Shown here one piece after another: positions 61,790 through 64,000 of a DNA stretch of 64,000 nucleotides. The stretch covers positions 19,510-83,509 of the forward strand of contig NZ_JANURM010000005.1 of the NCBI RefSeq assembly GCF_030249845.1, read 5' to 3'. Both the position numbers and the translations under genes were made by a program. Every line of letters starts with the position of its first letter. The stretch's first letter is position 1. Source of the DNA: Campylobacter gastrosuis (GTDB lineage: Bacteria > Campylobacterota > Campylobacteria > Campylobacterales > Campylobacteraceae). The notes beneath the pieces are model-generated. The model did no database searches, had not been told where the DNA came from, and saw only the letters and a list, made by a program, of their open reading frames with translations.

Positions 61790-62629
61790 TTAATGACACG
61801 CCCCAGCAAAGCTAAATCCAAGCTGTTTTAGAACGCTAACATCCTTTGGCATAGCTTCGCCCTTTATCGTAAGATAGTCGCCTAAAACAATGGCACTCAC
61901 GCCGTGATTAAAAATTTCATATTGCCTATCTTTTAAGATATGCTCCCTGCCGCCAGCGACCATTACACGGCACTCTGGCAGGGCTTTTACGTGATTATCA
62001 ATGATTTTAAAGGCCTCGTTAATCTCAATCGGTTTTACGTTGTAGTTTAGCGACGGCTGATTTACGAAAAAATTTATCGGACTTGAAAATGGCTTTAAGC
62101 TAACTAGACTTTTAAGAAAGCTAACTCTATCATCATCGCTCTCGCCAAGTCCGTAAATTCCGCCACAGCAAAGCTCTAAGCCGACCTCTTTTGCGTTTAA
62201 GTTTGTCTCATATCTTTGCTCCCAAGTGTGCGTGGTGCAAATTTTAGAAAAAAACTCACGGCTTGTTTCAAGATTGTGGTTGTAGCTAAAAATTCCAGCC
62301 TCTTTAAGCTCCTTTAACTGCTCTTTTGAAGCAATGCCGTTGCAGGCAATTAGCATTAAGCCCGGCACATTTTTACTCACTACCCTTGCAAGACGTGCGA
62401 CCTTTTGCGTTTTAGTATCATCAAGCCCAGCCCCACTTGTAACAAGGCAAAAGCCCAAAGCTCCGTGCGATTTGGCGATTTTTGCTTCGTTTATCACGAC
62501 CTCTTCGCTTTTTATGTCGTAGCGGTTTATATCTTTTGCATTTACATTTTGTGTGCAGTAAGCACAATCCTCACCGCAAACACCCACGCTAAGTGAGCAA
62601 ATTGAGCATAACATTATCTCTTTTTTCAC
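61790..62629 (-). CDS. bioB: Biotin synthase
   Basis: 279 residues from the GTG at 62629, chosen because GGAG stands six bases before it; the frame is open to a TTG four codons further up. CGEDCAYCTQN is the radical SAM cluster site (C-x3-C-x2-C), followed by the typical VTSGAG and YNHNLETSREFF blocks. It inserts sulfur into dethiobiotin. It is shorter than E. coli BioB, as usual in epsilonproteobacteria. Confidence 0.94.
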   Translation of the reverse strand: MKKEIMLCSICSLSVGVCGEDCAYCTQNVNAKDINRYDIKSEEVVINEAKIAKSHGALGFCLVTSGAGLDDTKTQKVARLARVVSKNVPGLMLIACNGIASKEQLKELKEAGIFSYNHNLETSREFFSKICTTHTWEQRYETNLNAKEVGLELCCGGIYGLGESDDDRVSFLKSLVSLKPFSSPINFFVNQPSLNYNVKPIEINEAFKIIDNHVKALPECRVMVAGGREHILKDRQYEIFNHGVSAIVLGDYLTIKGEAMPKDVSVLKQLGFSFAGACH

Positions 62630-62724
62630 GCTTTTCTCCAAATTTTTTGTTTTATTTTAGTTAAAAAAGCTTAAAATTTTAATTTTCTAAAATCTAAAAC
62701 TGCAAACACCAATTTTAAATTAGC

Positions 62725-62907
62725 GAATGCTTGCAACAAAAAGCGTTACTCGTTAACAGTAAAAGATATTATTTTACAGCACCAATTAAATATATTTTAG
62801 CAGTGCGTGGCAACAGCAACATTCACCCATTGCCATATGTTCACTTAATTACTTACGGACGTAAGTCTAGCAGCTGGCTTACTGCTTTGTTAGTATTTAA
62901 TGCATTC
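62725..62907. other. Possible structured RNA or palindromic element after bioB
   Basis: The ends pair (GAATGC at 62725-62730 with GCATTC at 62902-62907) and enclose four hairpins: GTAAAA/TTTTAC (62759-62777), TGGCAA/TTGCCA (62808-62835), ACTTAC/GTAAGT (62851-62866) and AGCAG/CTGCT (62869-62886). The base composition is richer in G+C than the DNA around it. A 68-codon ORF runs through it on the plus strand (62731-62937), but it lacks an RBS and looks incidental. Identity unknown. Confidence 0.35.
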
Positions 62908-63000
62908 AAACTGCCCAAACGGCACATCAAGGTCTAAGTCAATAAATTTTACTCCTTTATCAATGTTTTTTGTTTTCAATAACCCAGCCGTTGCCTAAAT

Positions 63001-63404
63001 TTATAAAACACTCCATTTTAGCACCTCTGTTTTTTCTTTAATAGAATTTTTAAAAAAGTTTGTTCTAATTGCTTTTTTTGCAGGGCAAAAGCCACTTGAT
63101 TTATAAATCATATAAAGATAGTCCGTATCAAACACCAAAAAATATCCATTATCACTCTTTGCAATAAGCCTGTTTTGATGAAATTTATGTGGAGATACGG
63201 AGCTGATTAAATTTAAAAGCCTTAATAATGTCTTTTTTTGATATGTGTCTATTTATTAAGCTTTGAGAGTGGATTAGGGTTTTTGTATTTACATACCTTT
63301 ACCGCTAAAAGGCTCGCTCCGCCAAACCGCAACTGCCTTTTTATCAGCGATATTTTTGGCGTTTGTTGTGCTGCCAGCTTGTTTTTATATATAGGTGGCT
63401 GGGA
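63001..63404 (-). pseudogene. Possible decayed gene
   Basis: On the minus strand two stretches of protein-like sequence in different frames meet near 63249-63252: the first (63404-63249) includes NKLAAQQTPKISLIKRQL and ends SKLNK; the second (63252-63001) includes SDNGYFLVFDTDYLYMIY and ends VLKWSVL. Neither has a good start. No family recognised. The rest of the 62630-63607 spacer holds no gene I can support. Confidence 0.3.
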
Positions 63405-63607
63405 TTATTAGTCTGTGCATAGACCGACATATATCAGCAATCCTGCTATCTATACAGCAGTGTAATTTTATAATAAAATTTCAAACTCTTTAAAGTATTT
63501 TTTTATGTAAATTTTTGCTATGTTTTTTAGGTTTTTAATATTTAAAAATTTTTAATCCAAAGACAAAACTTACAAAGACAAAAAGCATTAAAACTAAATA
63601 TTTAAAA

Positions 63608-63632
63608 TTAAAAGGGGCATTGCCCCTTTAAT
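63608..63632 (-). terminator. Terminator after the chemotaxis receptor gene
   Basis: 8 bp stem AAAGGGGC/GCCCCTTT with a three-base loop, directly after the stop codon; on the minus strand a TTTTAATTTT run follows. Confidence 0.85.
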
Positions 63633-64000
63633 TAAAATTTCTTTTTTCTTACATCAGCGACGATGGCTTTTGCCATATCATCAACTTCGGCGGTTACTTC
63701 GTTTGTGCGGTTTGCTACGCCGACATTTGCACGAGTGAGATTGTCTATTTGGGCGACGCTTTGATTTATCATATTTATGCCGTCGGCTTGTTCTTTGATT
63801 GACTCGCTCATTTCGTTGATTGATTGGGCTAAAACGTTTGTGTTTGCTTCTATTTCGCCAAGCGATTTTTGTGTGCGTTCTGCTAGTTTTCGCACCTCAT
63901 CAGCTACGACTGCAAAGCCCCTGCCGTGCTCACCAGCACGTGCAGCTTCAATGGCAGCGTTAAGTGCCAGCAGGTTCGTTTGATCGGCGATATCACGAAT
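63632..64000 (-). CDS. Methyl-accepting chemotaxis protein, C-terminal part
   Basis: The last 122 residues of a chemoreceptor; the rest lies beyond the window edge. The highly conserved hairpin tip is present ([20 protein letters not shown], then [18 protein letters not shown]), followed by the descending helix with methylation-type Glu/Gln residues. The tip binds CheA and CheW. Its end lacks a CheR/CheB-binding pentapeptide (…VRKKKF). Ligand domain not visible. Confidence 0.95.
   Translation of the reverse strand: MRDIADQTNLLALNAAIEAARAGEHGRGFAVVADEVRKLAERTQKSLGEIEANTNVLAQSINEMSESIKEQADGINMINQSVAQIDNLTRANVGVANRTNEVTAEVDDMAKAIVADVRKKKF

Noticed and set aside
61743..61799. GTG start for the antiporter gene overlapping bioB
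   Set aside because: A TATAAT box lies inside the extra codons, and a downstream ATG with a membrane helix fits better.
62731..62937. 68-codon plus-strand ORF after bioB
   Set aside because: No RBS or promoter, and it runs through several hairpins; treated as part of a possible structured element.

Overview
The window is a 64 kb AT-rich chromosome segment from an epsilonproteobacterium, almost certainly a Campylobacter that is not C. jejuni or C. coli. Reasons: the ndk-DUF177-rpmF order, an fmt-birA-parA-parB-ATP synthase-Tol/Pal block with paired F0 b and b' subunits and no atpB/atpE, a heptose cluster gmhB-hldD-hldE-gmhA, poly-G tracts of the kind that drive phase variation in this genus, promoters made mostly of an extended -10 box, and an octahaem haoA preceded by haoC, which is known from species such as C. 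fetus and C. curvus. No rRNA, tRNA, CRISPR array or complete insertion sequence was seen.

Layout. 0-8.3 kb: rpmF (cut by the edge), DUF177, ndk, ferredoxin, uvrA, a phase-variable GT25 glycosyltransferase coupled to uvrA, comF, a lipoprotein, a tautomerase and lepA. 8.4-11.6 kb: a two-gene restriction-modification system built like BcgI (type IIB). 11.6-27.5 kb, all on the minus strand: two GGDEF proteins, fmt, birA, parA, parB, seven ATP synthase genes, tolQRA, an extra periplasmic TolA C-terminal-domain protein, tolB, pal and cpoB. 27.6-30 kb: an autotransporter with a coiled-coil passenger, driven by a promoter with G9 in its -35/-10 spacer. 31.6-33.5 kb: a 1.8 kb accessory island of four small genes, including a NYN-type nuclease, flanked by 27 bp direct repeats that duplicate the promoter/RBS/start region of obgE. 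33.5-39.3 kb: galE, an EamA transporter, a nicotinate phosphoribosyltransferase, a Crp/Fnr regulator and haoCA. 39.4-52.9 kb: the cell-surface carbohydrate region, with heptose synthesis, a small outer-membrane protein under a second G9 promoter, five glycosyltransferases, a flippase and two nucleotide-sugar dehydrogenases, with dispersed repeats between the genes. 53-64 kb: a phase-variable methyltransferase, topA, a frameshifted ankyrin-like gene, an oxidoreductase/Rrf2 pair behind a double operator, cysQ, gltA, a CPA2 antiporter, bioB, about 1 kb of non-coding or decayed sequence, and the end of a chemotaxis receptor.

How it fits together. The cell-surface functions are the most variable part. 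Four homopolymeric G tracts control two enzymes (within the reading frame) and two outer-membrane proteins (within the promoter). The two promoter tracts share about 30 bp of sequence, so they appear to be copies of one switchable promoter module. The respiratory genes haoCA sit behind a perfect FNR-type box centred about 41.5 bp before the predicted start of transcription, next to a regulator whose recognition helix fits that box.

Most interesting: the shared G-tract promoter module, the island at obgE, the repeat with a covarying stem directly before two sugar-dehydrogenase genes, the BcgI-like system, and the TolA-domain paralogue. All calls come from reading the sequence; no database search was possible.
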